DNA from: Planococcus citri
Lineage: Eukaryota; Arthropoda; Insecta; Hemiptera; Pseudococcidae
Length of the DNA stretch: 64,000 bases
NCBI RefSeq assembly: GCF_950023065.1
Contig: NC_088679.1
Span: forward strand, 32,178,001-32,242,000
Direction of reading: 5' to 3'
In this document: in pieces, positions 34,186-45,404 of the stretch
Layout: each line of letters starts with the position of its first letter
Position numbering within the stretch: position 1 is the stretch's first letter
Program-made: the position numbers and the translations under genes
The notes under the pieces: generated by a model
The model's input: the letters and a program-made list of their open reading frames with translations, nothing else
Databases searched by the model: none
What the model was told of the DNA's origin: nothing

Positions 34186-35128
34186 GGGCCATTCCACGTC
34201 AATTGGACCAAGAAGTGGTAGGGGGGGGGGGGTTCGGTGATTTTTTTGAAATTTTTCCTGTGGAAAGACCTTCCGAAGGGATGACCAATGGCGCAAATCG
34301 CAGCCCTCTAGCCCATTTTTAAAGGCAGCCAGGGGGTGTCAAAGTTTTCAGTGAACCAAAAATATCATCCATTTCAGCAGTGGATTACTCGATAACCGCG
34401 ATACCTACCAAAATGGTACATTTTCCCATAGTTAGGGGTTTTGAAAAGCTTTTTGGTGATATCATAAAAATCAGTGTTGCCACTTTTTTTCGTACAAAAA
34501 ATTAGCTCAAAAAGTTTCGAAACGTAGTTTTCACATCGTTCCGACTCTCAAAAATTCTGAAAAAAATATATTATGGACAACTTTTCATGCTGAACAACAT
34601 ATTAAAAAATTGGGATGGTAACATCTTGCAAAGTTGATTTAAAAAAATTAAAGTTTGCGAAAAAATGTGATTTTTTGATTTAAAACATGAAAAAAAGTTT
34701 TGATAGGTGAAGTTGACCCATTTTACCCCTATTTTCACGTATCTGTTGAAAAAGTTGAAAAAATCCTTTCACTCGATGAAATGAACTCCTCACAAAAAAA
34801 TCAAAATGAAAAAATTCAAAAAATGAACGAATTTTTATTTTTTTGTTGTGAGTGTAATTTTTATCAACTTTTTCATGAAATACGTCAGAAAGAGGTCAAA
34901 ATAAGACAACTGAACAAATTTAAAGTTTTTTCGATGTTTGAAATTAAAAATTGAATCTTTTCGAAGTTTGATTTTTTTGTGAGGAATTTATTTCATCGAG
35001 TGAAGGATTAGTTTGACAACCCCTGGCTGCCTTTAAAAATGGGCTAGAGGGCTGCGATTTGCGCCATTGGTCATCCCTTCGGAAGGTCTTTCCACAGGAA
35101 AAATTTCAAAAAAATCGCCGAACCCCCC
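34186..35128. mobile_element. Large foldback element, asymmetric arms
   Basis: Outer arms 34216-34343 and 35012-35128 pair almost perfectly (shared words include CCTTCCGAAGGGATGACC and GCGCAAATCGCAGCCC). A second inverted pair, 34763-34805 and 34966-35007, continues the pairing inward. The left arm is interrupted by about 420 bp (34344-34762) absent from the right arm. The left outer end GGGCCATTCCACGTCAATTG is missing at the right, where the element stops in a C-run. A related terminal word occurs at 63399-63422. Confidence 0.85.
34344..34762. other. Segment breaking the left arm of the foldback
   Basis: This stretch has no counterpart in the right arm of the surrounding foldback. It is either an insertion or the original interior, with the right side deleted. 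No inverted ends or target duplication are clear. Confidence 0.45.
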
Positions 35129-35880
35129 TTGAGAATTTTCTAACATTTGTCATCAAGCTCTGCTTTACTTCATTTTTCGTTTTTTTTTTTTTTTTTTTTT
35201 TTTTTTTCATTCAACATTGGAGTAACTTTGGATGTGTTGGAAACCAATATTGTTTGGAGAGCCAAAGAGGTTTTTTTTTATTGAAAAAAATGGGTTATTT
35301 TAGAAGAATTCCGATGCAAAAATTAAAAATTTTTAATAGTATTTTTTTAAATTTTGGAGAGCATTCTGCAAGATTTTATCAGTTGGGAGGGGAGGGGGCA
35401 GTATTTTTAGAGATTTTTCCCCCATGAAAACCAACAGCTTGAAAATTCATCAAATTTTAATCTCAAGTTCAGTTTTGTAAAATCTGATGAGTATATTAAT
35501 TACTAACTTGAATAATATTGAGAATTGGTCAAATAGTTGCTTTTTGAGATCTGACATACTTATAATTTGAGGAATTTAACCCATTTCCAAGTTTCCGAAA
35601 GTCTAAAAAAAATGTCAAGAATTATCGCAATTTTTTTCAAGTTTTTAAAAGTCAGACTTGACATTTATTATCATTACAGAGGACTCGATACAAAATTTAG
35701 AATATTACTTTCCTCTCTGTGTTCCTTTGCACCCTCTAATTTTGAATTTCTACTTCGAAGCTCCAAAAGTAAACTGCGATCGAGACTACAATCATGAAAA
35801 TGCCAACTCCCACTGCAACTGCTCATCTACTTCCCTTCCCCTTCCTCTCCTTTTCCATAAACTTGATATTTTAATGGTAT
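35129..35880. repeat. Poly-T tract and AT-rich spacer
   Basis: An uninterrupted T-run of about 27 bases sits at about 35180-35207. The rest is AT-rich without gene or bounded repeat. Confidence 0.6.
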
Positions 35881-37760
35881 TTACTCATTCACCGGACTAA
35901 TACTAGCACTTATGTAAAGAGATACACACAAAAAAAAAAACGGACCATCTTAATTAGTAAACAGAAACACGACTCGAGGAAAAATATGCTCATTCACGGT
36001 GCAGAATAAAGGTGGAGCTGGAATTAAAATGCTAAACATTGTAACGGGTCTATTATTCGGCCTATGTGTCCGGTACGTGTAAGTATATAAATAAAACCAC
36101 ACGTAACGTAGATAATTACTATATACGTTCGGAAAACCGCGCAGTTTGGTGGGATAACAGTGTCGAGTTACTACAGGGACATACGTACGGACTTCGCTTC
36201 GTGGTCCACTGTGCAGCCTACTCCTTTTTCTGTGTATTTTTTTTAGCACCGGAGGGGCCTTCCGTTTGCTCGTGTGGCACTTTTCACCTTTCGAGAAGCA
36301 TAGAAAGATACACTACAGTGCGCTTGCAACGGCATGGGCATGGCAAGTGCATCCTAAGACTTGAGGCGAGGGGAGCGCAATCAACGGAAAAGCAACCCTC
36401 TTGACATAATAATACAGTTTGAACTCGTTGGTGTTTCTCTTTTAGTAGTTCGTTTAATTAAAACGAATAGGTATTTTTATGGTTGCGACGGGGCGACCGA
36501 GGCGACGCGACGCGGCAGTGGCGTCGAGGCCTTTGTAACGGCCAACGACCGAGCATTTTCGTACAGTAATTTAGTCTGTTTTGTGTAAATCGAAACGATT
36601 AAATTTACTCGATTTAACAAGGTTTTCCATCGAACTCGGTTTGGGTCTCATTTACTCGCAGAGTTGGGCAACATTTGAAGAGAGTATGGGTTCGATTTGG
36701 TGCATGTGAATTTATCAAGCCAACCAACGCGATTGGATTGGCTAAATGCGCTGAAACTTGCAAGTATGCAGCATATAAACGAGTTATAAATGTCGTATCG
36801 CGAATGAAAAAAATAAAAAAAACAGCGGTAAAAATGACGGTGCTTTTTGGTAATAAAACTCGAAACCTATAATGAGCGATTACGGAATCGTTGGAATCGT
36901 CGCTCGTCGAGTCGTATGTACTTTGCATTAATTAAAGTATTCGCGGTCCCGGCCCGGCCCTGCCCAGCTCCAGACCTATCTACACTTTGCGCCGGTGAAA
37001 CAAAATCAGCAGAAATTGTCGTCGTATAATGAGAGAATTTAAGAGTACATCGAGTCGAACGAGTATAGGTAAAAGTACTACCTATAGTATAATTCAAAAT
37101 AATGTGTGTGGTGTTTGGTGTAAGTATTATGACGGCAGTCTTGTTGAGCAATTCGTACACCACGCGAGCATTTATACCTACTCGTTCGCTAGATTATATT
37201 TTGATTCGTTAAAACATAGCTTTATTAATGATAAGAGATACAACAAACATGAAAATAGAACGAGCATGTACGATGACGAGGTGCGAGGTGTGACAACTCT
37301 TCATGAGGTGTGAAACAGACACAGACACATCGCATAGCACACATGCAACAACCGCAACCATCCAGCGCCAGGCCACGCCGTCGTCGTCGTATAGAGCTCA
37401 AATAAACGTCATAATGAAGTAATTTCAAATCGAACCGGAAAAATTATGCTTTCGAGAAATGCTCGAATAAGACAAAGAAAGCTCATTAGGTTTTTATATT
37501 ACGTACACGATGTTATTTATGATGCAATTTCTAATGCTCTAGCTGTTCGGCTCGCGAAAGAGGCTTTCAAAAAGATATTATTTTGTGTACACAATGTTGA
37601 TATCACAAAGTGTAAGTCGAAGTACTGTACCGGTAATGTACTTTTCTGATGTTTTACAGATGTCGTGTAATATATACGAGTGTGATGTAATACGTAAGTG
37701 TTTCAGTTCCGAAAGAGTCGTTGAGATGTGTAACAGTGATATAAATTTTTTTTTTTTGAA
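35880..37760. other. Island of apparently unique non-coding DNA
   Basis: This is the most CpG-rich of the islands (GGGGCGACCGAGGCGACGCG, CGGCCCTGCC, CGCCGTCGTCGTCG). Overlapping plus and minus frames of 94-112 codons occur between 35950 and 37313, none with a recognisable domain. It is a candidate regulatory or first-exon region. Confidence 0.3.
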
Positions 37761-38110
37761 GTGATAGGTTTATGGAGCTTATTTTTTTGACCTTTCTCAT
37801 TTGACTAGTCAAGTTTACGTAACGGGAGGTGATCTGAAATATTTTTTACTTCAATTAGCATTGAAAAATTTGATCATTTTTTTAACCTGACGAATATTTT
37901 CTTGGACGAAATTGAGAATATCCAGAAATTAATCACAAAGAGAGAAACAGAACCAGGGTGTGTACCAGGTAGTGAAAGTAGTGAAAAAGTAGTGATTTTC
38001 AGCAATTTTGTTCAAAAGGTAGTGAAAAATGAAAAAAAAACCAGAAAATCCGATTTTCCTCACAAGTGAAATTTTTTAGAAAATGGCTCATATGTTGACT
38101 TTTTTAGAAC
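37760..38110. other. AT-rich DNA with AGTAGTGAAAAAGTAGTGA words
   Basis: CCAGGGTGTGTACCAGG at about 37953 resembles MITE ends but no partner end is found. The following GTAGTGAAA word is repeated four times up to 38030. Confidence 0.4.
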
Positions 38111-38117
38111 TTGAATT

Positions 38118-38400
38118 ACATATTTTTGAAAGCTTTTGCCCTCGCTTTGCTCGGGCTATTTACACTTCTTTTTCAGTATAAAAAACTTATTGTTCAAATT
38201 CAAGAAATGTTCGAAGTTCCAATCAGAAAAAATAAAAAAAATTTTTTTTACTTCTTGAAATATGAATTTTTGAAAGCTTTTTTGGCCTCGCTTCACTCGG
38301 GACCGTTTGCTTTTTTTTCAAGTTTGAATTTTAAAAAAATAATCATTCAAGTTTTAGAATATTTTGAAGCAAAAGTAATAAACTTCTTCATTCGTCGCCC
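38118..38400 (+). repeat. Two-unit tandem repeat, about 148 bp
   Basis: TTTTTGAAAGCTTTTGCCCT with CGCTTTGCTCGGG (38122 on) is followed by TTTTTGAAAGCTTTTTTGGC with CGCTTCACTCGGG (38269 on). In each, a T-run, CAAATTCAAG/TCATTCAAG and TTCGAAG/TTTGAAG follow in the same order. It is a diverged tandem duplication. Confidence 0.7.
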
Positions 38401-39440
38401 AATAAAACAACGTCTTTATACCCCTCGAAATACTAATTTTCGATAGATTTTTCGAAAATTGGTATATTGTTTTCCAAATGTTGTTCAAATTTTCCATTAA
38501 TTTTTTTTTCAATTTTTCATTTTGAAAAATTTTTTTTATTGCCCCAATTTTATTACAGTAACAAGAATCTTAAAAGTGAAAATAAATTAGAACAAAAAAT
38601 TTCTGAATTTTTCTGAAAAATTATAACAGGGGGGGAGAGGCACCTGCTTACAAATTTTTTGGGGCAAAATTAGAGGACCTCCGAGCAAAAATGTACTTGA
38701 AGTGACCATTAATCTTGATTTCAATTTGTGAAAAAGGACGATTGCAGATCAGATTATCTGAACAATCGACTGAAATTGAAAATGCAGAAGAATTCACTAC
38801 GATTACAATGGCACAAAACTTTAATAAAAATTCGGTAAATTTCGCGTGTTTTTTAAAGAGTAGGACGGTAACTAATTTTCATCAAATTTTGCATTTTGAA
38901 GGCTTCACACTAATTCTTCACAAGATTTCACTTCAATATAACTTTTTTTTGCATTACCTACCTCAATTTTCATAGACAAAATTTTGTGCAACGTTTTCCT
39001 CACATTTTCCAGGTATTTCAAAATACTCCGATCAGTTTAGAGCAAGGTGACTAGAAATGAACTTACTAATTTTGTATTCAAAATCTACGTTTTATAAAAC
39101 GAAGATTTCCACTCGACCATAAAATGAGCTCTTCAAGAGGGAGGAGGGAGATGAAGATTTTCAAAATTTTCAGAAGTTGCAGTAACATTGAAATGAAAAA
39201 TAATGTAGATTTTCGAGCTTGCTGATTCCGATTTTTCATGTGGTTTTATCCTTGACTCTGAACTGAAGTCCCCAACCAGACCCTCATCTCACTCCACTCT
39301 CCTTTCCTCTGGAGAATTTGAAGCAGGGAGAAAAAATCTAGATTTCGTTTTCATCCGATAATTTTCAAATGTTAGATGAGGATATTCTTCCAAAAATTCA
39401 TCAATAAGTTGTTAGCTCACATGTTTCTAATTTTGACCTA
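38400..39440. other. AT-rich DNA, nothing recognised
   Basis: No gene, RNA or bounded repeat. A GGGGGGAGAGG tract is near 38630. Confidence 0.35.
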
Positions 39441-41280
39441 AAAAGTCGCTATTGAACGGCGAATGGAATACAATCGTACATCGACATCTCGACAAATTAG
39501 TAGGCAATTTAAAAAATCAATAGTACACTTGAATTTCGATGAATTTGTACTACACATATTTGTACGATGTAAATAAACACTAAATAAATACACGATTGAG
39601 AGGTCTTTCAGTCTTTACCTTTTCTAATGCAATTCATTTTCCAGTCTTTCCCTTTCCTTCAAACCTTACCCTACCGAAGGATATCTTGCCCTATTTCTTC
39701 AAAATAATTTTTGCATCTATCGATAAGCATGCTACCCTCTTATTTTTCAACCTCGTTTCATTTAATAGAATGAGGAGCTCGATTCGAAATTATGTATATT
39801 TGAGAATTAGGTATGAAACAGAAAGTGCATACATAAGGTACCTAATCGCCGTACAACGAGTAAACACGAACTGCATAAAATCGAAGAAAGTCGCCAGAAT
39901 TACGAAACGAGTACACTTACTCTGGTAGATAACCGTTTTGTGAGCATGAACTCGGCATGTGTATGTCTATGTAATGTATTTTATACAAATAAATATAGTA
40001 AGTCAAGGTTTACGATTACAAACGAATATTTTGTGTTTATAAAGCACACTTTTAAGTACGTATCGTATACAAGCCAGACATATTTCAATTTTAAATGAGG
40101 ATAATGACGATTCAACGCTGTTAAAAGTCAATAAAAATTTTTTCCAAGTTCCGAATCGTAAATCTTCCATTAATTATTACCGTAAACCGGTGATTTGAGG
40201 AGGAGAGTGAGACAGACGAGGAATAAGATTTAAGGTAATCATATTTGGTAGGTATTTTTTAATGCGTGAGCTGTGCTATTGATGCATGTTCAGTTTCATG
40301 TAGAATCATAATTCTATTTAGTGTTCTGTTAACCATGGGCGTATCCTAGCTCAAGAAATTCTCAATATTTCAACTCTTCGTCGTCGATTCGCGAGTCGAG
40401 TGCGATGAGAATGTGAAAATTTTCAATCAGCGTGGTAGTTTTTCAAACACTCGTACACGACTTATGTGTATACTGCTCACTGCTCGTATATTTGCTGGCT
40501 GATAATTAGCGTAGTGCAAACTATAAGCGTTCTGGTAGGTAATTAAGAGAATATATAAGTTTGCGAACGCGCCCAACTACAAAGTACACGCACCTAAACG
40601 GTGATGTGGTGAATTTTGAGCAACGAGCGAAATAAATATTTATGACGGAACAAATGAAACTAATGAGGGAGATCTTTTTAAGAACTGATGCGAGGAGAGG
40701 GGAGACAGAACAAGGTAGTGAGATGATAAGGTAGAAGTGTCTTGAAAAATAAAAAATATTTATTAGTAGACGTAATATCTACTCAGTCTGTTTGGCGGTC
40801 CAAAAAATGCTAAATTTAATATCGTTCAATGCACGTGTATACGAGTTACTCGCGCGACAACGACGATTATTTTGATTGGAATGATGAGGATGATGATGAA
40901 GATGCAGCGAGCGGCGTAGCGCGTGAACGCGTTTGATACATGGTGTGGTTTTTTTTTCTCTTTAAAACGACGCTAGCTTTGTTTTTAATTAAAATTTCAC
41001 TAATTAGTAACTAATTTATACGTCCTTCGTAGCTAGTTAAAAATAAATTAATTTGTATTCCTATACGGTTGGCACATTTCGCGTATAGATCGTGCATTTC
41101 GATTGTTAGCCTACTCCAGAGTGAGTATACTGGGATGTGTAGCACTTGGGATGCTACTATAGGGTGTTCCTCGAAGTGATTAATGATCATCGTCGTGTAA
41201 CTTTTTGATTAGCAGGGGGAGTTCCGGGGCATGGGGGTAAGTTGATTATAGAATGGAGATTGCAAGATATGAAATTGTAT
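39440..41280. other. Island of apparently unique non-coding DNA
   Basis: TACGATTACAAACG, GTACGTATCG, TTAATTAAAATTTCACTAATTAG and GATGATGATGAAGATG words occur. A 110-codon frame at 39596-39928 has no signature. AT-rich TAAT-type words near 40980-41060 would suit homeodomain sites, but that is only base composition. Confidence 0.3.
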
Positions 41281-41750
41281 CTTTAATTGGTCCAGTTTGA
41301 TCTAGTTTTTTTTATTCGAACAGAGGGGTGGTTTTGGATAAATTTGGAGGTGGAGATGGTCAAGATGATTGTTGTGCTTATGTCATATTGAGAAATTTTT
41401 GAGTGATTTTGGAAATGATGAGTGCATTTTCTATGGTATTGGCCTGAGTCAACTTTTGGGCCGCATGAAAAGTGAATGAGAGAGGAGTACCTATTGCTTT
41501 TTAAAATCGCACCTGTAGTCGTTGAAATCAGATCTGAAACGAGGTCGATGAACTCAACTTCACTCGCTGTACAATTTTTTTTTAATTCAAAAGTTGAATT
41601 TTGGATTTTAAAACTGGTGTAAAATAGTACAAAATACTGAAAAATCAACATCCAATCGACGAAAGTTGCATGAAAATTGTGGAAAATTACTCAAAAATCA
41701 ATAAAACATCATCAATATCTAATGAAATATTTTTCAAAGTAGTTTGAAGT
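41280..41750. other. AT-rich DNA before the element at 41752
   Basis: A minus frame of 122 codons (41283-41651) is Ser/Thr/Ile/His-rich without a domain. The last part (41640-41740) belongs to the A-rich degenerate repeat seen again after 42690, so the inserted element split that block. Confidence 0.35.
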
Positions 41751-41751
41751 A

Positions 41752-42668
41752 AGGTAAAGTGGGGTAATTCCGATATGGGGTAATTCCGATAGCAAGCCCT
41801 AGCTTTGTTGCAAAACACATTTTGGCACAAATGATGAAGAAAGTAGGTAGTTTTAGTGCTAACCTACACCCATTAATGATCAGATGGTTCATCTGCTCTG
41901 TTTTGTTAAGTCTGTGCAGTGTTCAAAATCTGAATGCTCAAATCCTTTGCTGCAAAAAACAGTGCACTTTTGAAACTCATTTTTATCGTTCAAAACTTGT
42001 TGAAAAATTCTGTTTAGAAGCTGATATTTGATGAATACGTGTTAAAGTGTCAGTACCTCTTTTGATTTTGCTTTTATAATTATTTGTTTGGTGGCATTGC
42101 ATTATTAAACATGTCGATCATTTTTCATGCTGCGGGGTAATTCCGATAGCCCCAGCAAAATTGTCCTGCAATGTTTTTTTCGCTGTTTTGATGTATTATA
42201 GTTTTAGGGGGTCGAAATTATCAAAGAAAATCCTCAAAACGGGGCATTTTTCTCTAGTTGGTCTAGTTTTCAAAAATTATGCCTCAAAAATGCATATTTG
42301 TAAAAAAAAATTAATTTTTGTTCTAATGATTCAATTTACATGAAATAAAAACCTAAATATGCAATAAATGGTATATTTCAACATTACTGGCTCGGAATTA
42401 CCCTGGGAGAATTCCTTTCCTTATAAAACTCATTATCGGAATTACCCCATTTTTAGGGTAATTCTGATAACTCAACCTTCCAAAATGTTTTTTCAATTAT
42501 ATGTATGAAGCCTTCACACAAATCACTCTTCAATATAGTCAATGTGTAGCTGAAGGACGCAGGAATAAAGTTGTTACATCATTTTTGCCCCAAAATGTAC
42601 AGGAAATCCAAAAAATGAGAAATTGCTAAAATTTTGAATTTTGCCATCGGAATTACCCCACTTTACCT
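41752..42668. mobile_element. TA-flanked element with repeated GGGGTAATTCCGATA
   Basis: The ends AGGTAAAGTGGGGTAATTCC and its exact reverse complement are flanked by TA at 41750-41751 and 42669-42670, pointing to Tc1/mariner-type insertion. The motif GGGGTAATTCCGATA occurs twice at the left end and again near 42135; its reverse complement recurs near 42395, 42440, 42460 and at the right end. Such repeated subterminal motifs are typical of transposase binding sites. Frames inside (69 and 60 codons) are not transposases. About 917 bp, non-autonomous. Confidence 0.9.
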
Positions 42669-42679
42669 TACCTACCTAT

Positions 42680-43190
42680 TGAGAAAATTGCATAAAATTG
42701 TGAGAAAGTTGATGAAATAAGAACAAAAAGGTTGAAAATTGAAAAAAAGTTGTCAACAATGATAAAACATTGCGAAATTTGCGCAAAATAATCGTCAAAA
42801 TTTTCTGCAATTGATTCAAATGATGATGAAACTTGCATAATTTGTACAACCATGGAAATTAGCCAAAAATTGGTAAAATATCATCAAAATTGTAAAAAAA
42901 AGTTTTTTTTTGCGAAAATTGTTCGAAGTAAGTGATAGAAAAAGTGTGCAAAATTAACGAAAAGTTTGCAGAAAGTACTGAAAAGTGAAAGTGGTAAAAA
43001 AATGATGCATATTTAAGTACTTACATTAATTTTTCAGAAGTATTGCGGAAACTGCATAAAATACCTACCGAAAGAATTGTTTGAAATAGCCAGAAAATGT
43101 CCTAAATTAAAATCAAGGAGATGTTGAAGAAATATCACTAAAATTGACCAAAATAATTCAAAAGTGGTCTAAAATTTTTGAACAGTTGAA
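42680..43190. repeat. Degenerate A-rich low-complexity repeat block
   Basis: Words such as AAAATTGCGCAAAAT, GCATAAAATTG and AAAATTGACCAAAA recur. This is the reverse complement of the vocabulary at 560-1270 and 22970-23480. Confidence 0.4.
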
Positions 43191-43198
43191 TTTTAAAC

Positions 43199-43496
43199 AG
43201 GTTGTGTAATGGTTATGAAAGTCATGAAAAAGTCATGAATTTTGCTCGAAACACGCTTGACAATTTTTTTAAAGTCCATAAAATGGGGGAGAAATTGCTA
43301 AAAAAATCAGAAAAACGAAAAAACAGAAATACCTACTTGCCCAAGTTACAAATTGAAAAAATGTTCTCGCGACGCAGTTTCAAGTTATTTAATTATTTTT
43401 TTGGTGGGGGGGGGGGTATTTTCATGCGGTAAAAATCTGAAAAATAGGTCATGAAAAAGCCATGATTTTTTGTCTGAGAGTTTTGTTAGACACTCT
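43199..43496 (+). mobile_element. Dispersed 'GTCATGAAAAGTCATGA' element, copy 3
   Basis: It begins AGGTTGTGTAATGG and ends GAGAGTTTTGTTAGACACTCT, colinear with copy 2 but missing the GACAGCCCTGTT part and carrying a G-run (about 43404-43416). Non-autonomous. It is embedded in an A-rich degenerate block that continues on both sides. Confidence 0.8.
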
Positions 43497-43499
43497 GTT

Positions 43500-43800
43500 G
43501 AAGCATTGAAAACGAAGCGAAAATCCAAAAAATAGATATAGCAAAAATTCACAAAAAATCGACTAAATTATTCTGAAGTAACAAAAACGTTCACGAAATT
43601 CACACTGAAATTGTGAAAAAAAAATGTGTAAAAGTCAACCTATAAGAATAGGTATAACTAAATTCGTTAGTATAAAATATTGCAAAAATTGGTTGAAATG
43701 AAAAAAAAAATCTAAAAATGGATTTAAAAATAGCAAAATTGACTATTAAAAAATGACTGAAAATTGATCAATGTTAAAAATTTATTGAATCAAGTACACT
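43500..43800. repeat. Degenerate A-rich low-complexity block, continuation
   Basis: It uses the same A-rich vocabulary as 42680-43190, interrupted by copy 3 of the dispersed element. Confidence 0.35.
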
Positions 43801-43969
43801 ACTTACCTACTAAGGAAATGAGTTTCTAGTTTTCTCTGAGAAAAAATGTGGCCAAAAGTTCCCAAAACTGAAAAATTTGGGGACCCATAGGTTTACCCTT
43901 CTTTCACGATGGAATATCAATTATCATTTTTTCCAAGAGACGCCGCGCCCCGAACTCAACGTGAACCAC

Positions 43970-44918
43970 CTCACAAGGGAAGTATCCCAACGGGCACAAA
44001 AATTTTGAACCGAGCGAAGGGGAATCGAAAGATAACCCCAAAATATACCACCAGCCAGAATTTTGAATGCTGAAACTCATTTTTCTAATTTTGGCGAATT
44101 TTCAAAAATTCAAATTTGGGCAAAAATAATTTGAAAAATTCAAAATTTTAACAAAATGACCTAGAAAGCTGAAATTTGCTTTATATCTTAGAAAAACGCT
44201 GTGAATGAGGTGAATATAAAATTCAGCAACCTATAATCTCGGGTTAATCACCAATGCGACTTTTTCGATCTTTTTGCACGGGTTCAAGTGCAAAATTTTC
44301 TTCAATGATTATTTTTGAAGAATTCAAAAAAAAAAAAAAATCAAAATCCGATCGAGGCTCCAGTACGGTTTGAAACCGTCGCCAACCGACTCCTCAAGAA
44401 GTCAAATGTAGGTTACAAATCAAATTTCAGCCTTTTTTGTTCACGTGTTCGCAAACGAAAATTTTTTCATTTTTTTCAAAAATAATCACTGAAATTTTTT
44501 TTTGGATTTGAACCGTCAAAAAGAGATTTTGATAATAGTACGTGGCCAAAAATCCTAGTTTATAAGTGCTGAATTTCATTTTCACTCTTGAAGTATTTAT
44601 AGCGTCCTTTTCAAAAACTGGAGAAACCAAAAATCCGCTGAAAGCTGCAAAACGGTTCGAAACCATCACCAATCGACTCAGGAGGTCGAAAATAGGGTAT
44701 AAACCAAATTTCAGCTTTTTAGGTCTATTTGCTATAATTTTGATGTTTTCTTATTTTTGCCTGAACTTAAATTTTTAAAAATTCGCCAAAAACGCCTAAG
44801 CTTGAAAAATGAATTTCAACATCTGAAATTTTGGCTGGTGGTTTATTTTGGGGTCCTCTTTCAATTCCCTTTTGTCCGGTTCAAAAATTTTTGTGGCAGT
44901 TGGGATACTTTCCTCGTC
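43970..44918. mobile_element. Inverted-repeat element, head of the GAAACCATNNCCAAT family
   Basis: The left arm (about 43970-44110) and right arm (about 44795-44918) pair over roughly 110 bases with mismatches. Shared words include GGGAAGTATCCCAAC, ACCCCAAAATATACCACCAGCC and CACAAAAATTTTGAACCG. The interior holds two copies of the unit GAAACCRTCRCCAAYCGACT followed by ACAAATCAAATTTCAGC (near 44372 and 44655). Related fragments lie at 6061-6155 and 48720-49190. No transposase. Confidence 0.7.
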
Positions 44919-45385
44919 AGTGAATTTGATCGAAATCCAAAGTACATAAGTATGGTTTTTTTTTCTCGAACAACCCTTCCAATTTCATCTTTTTGGAACA
45001 CCGTGTGGCGTGTACTTACTAAATGCGCGTCGATCTGTTCGAGTATACTCCAACGCAACGTGCATACAGCGCACGTAATCGTTAAGGGAAAAAAAATTGA
45101 ATTTTTAACGACGACGACATTGCAATAAGCGTGGTAACCTGGAAATCTATTTAACTCTAAACGGGTATTTAGACGGTATTACTCGGTAGAATGGTACCTC
45201 CGGAGACCATATATACGATTATCGTAATTATTATAATATTTTTCACACTGGCAATTGCAACGACCCAGCCACGGTTTCCGTAGGTAATCTGTTTCTGTAT
45301 AGGGTACCTCTCTACCTTGCCATAAATTAACTATGTACAACGCACGATGGAATTGACGTGCGCGATTAATTCTTTTTTTTCGCCA

Positions 45386-45404
45386 TCGTCGTCGTCGTCG
45401 TCGT
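45386..45404. repeat. (TCG)n microsatellite
   Basis: It is an uninterrupted TCG triplet run, not inside a supported reading frame. Confidence 0.9.

Noticed and set aside
35180..35207. Poly-T run as the tail of a LINE or retrocopy
   Set aside because: No coding sequence or poly-A signal precedes it on the minus strand and no target duplication was found.
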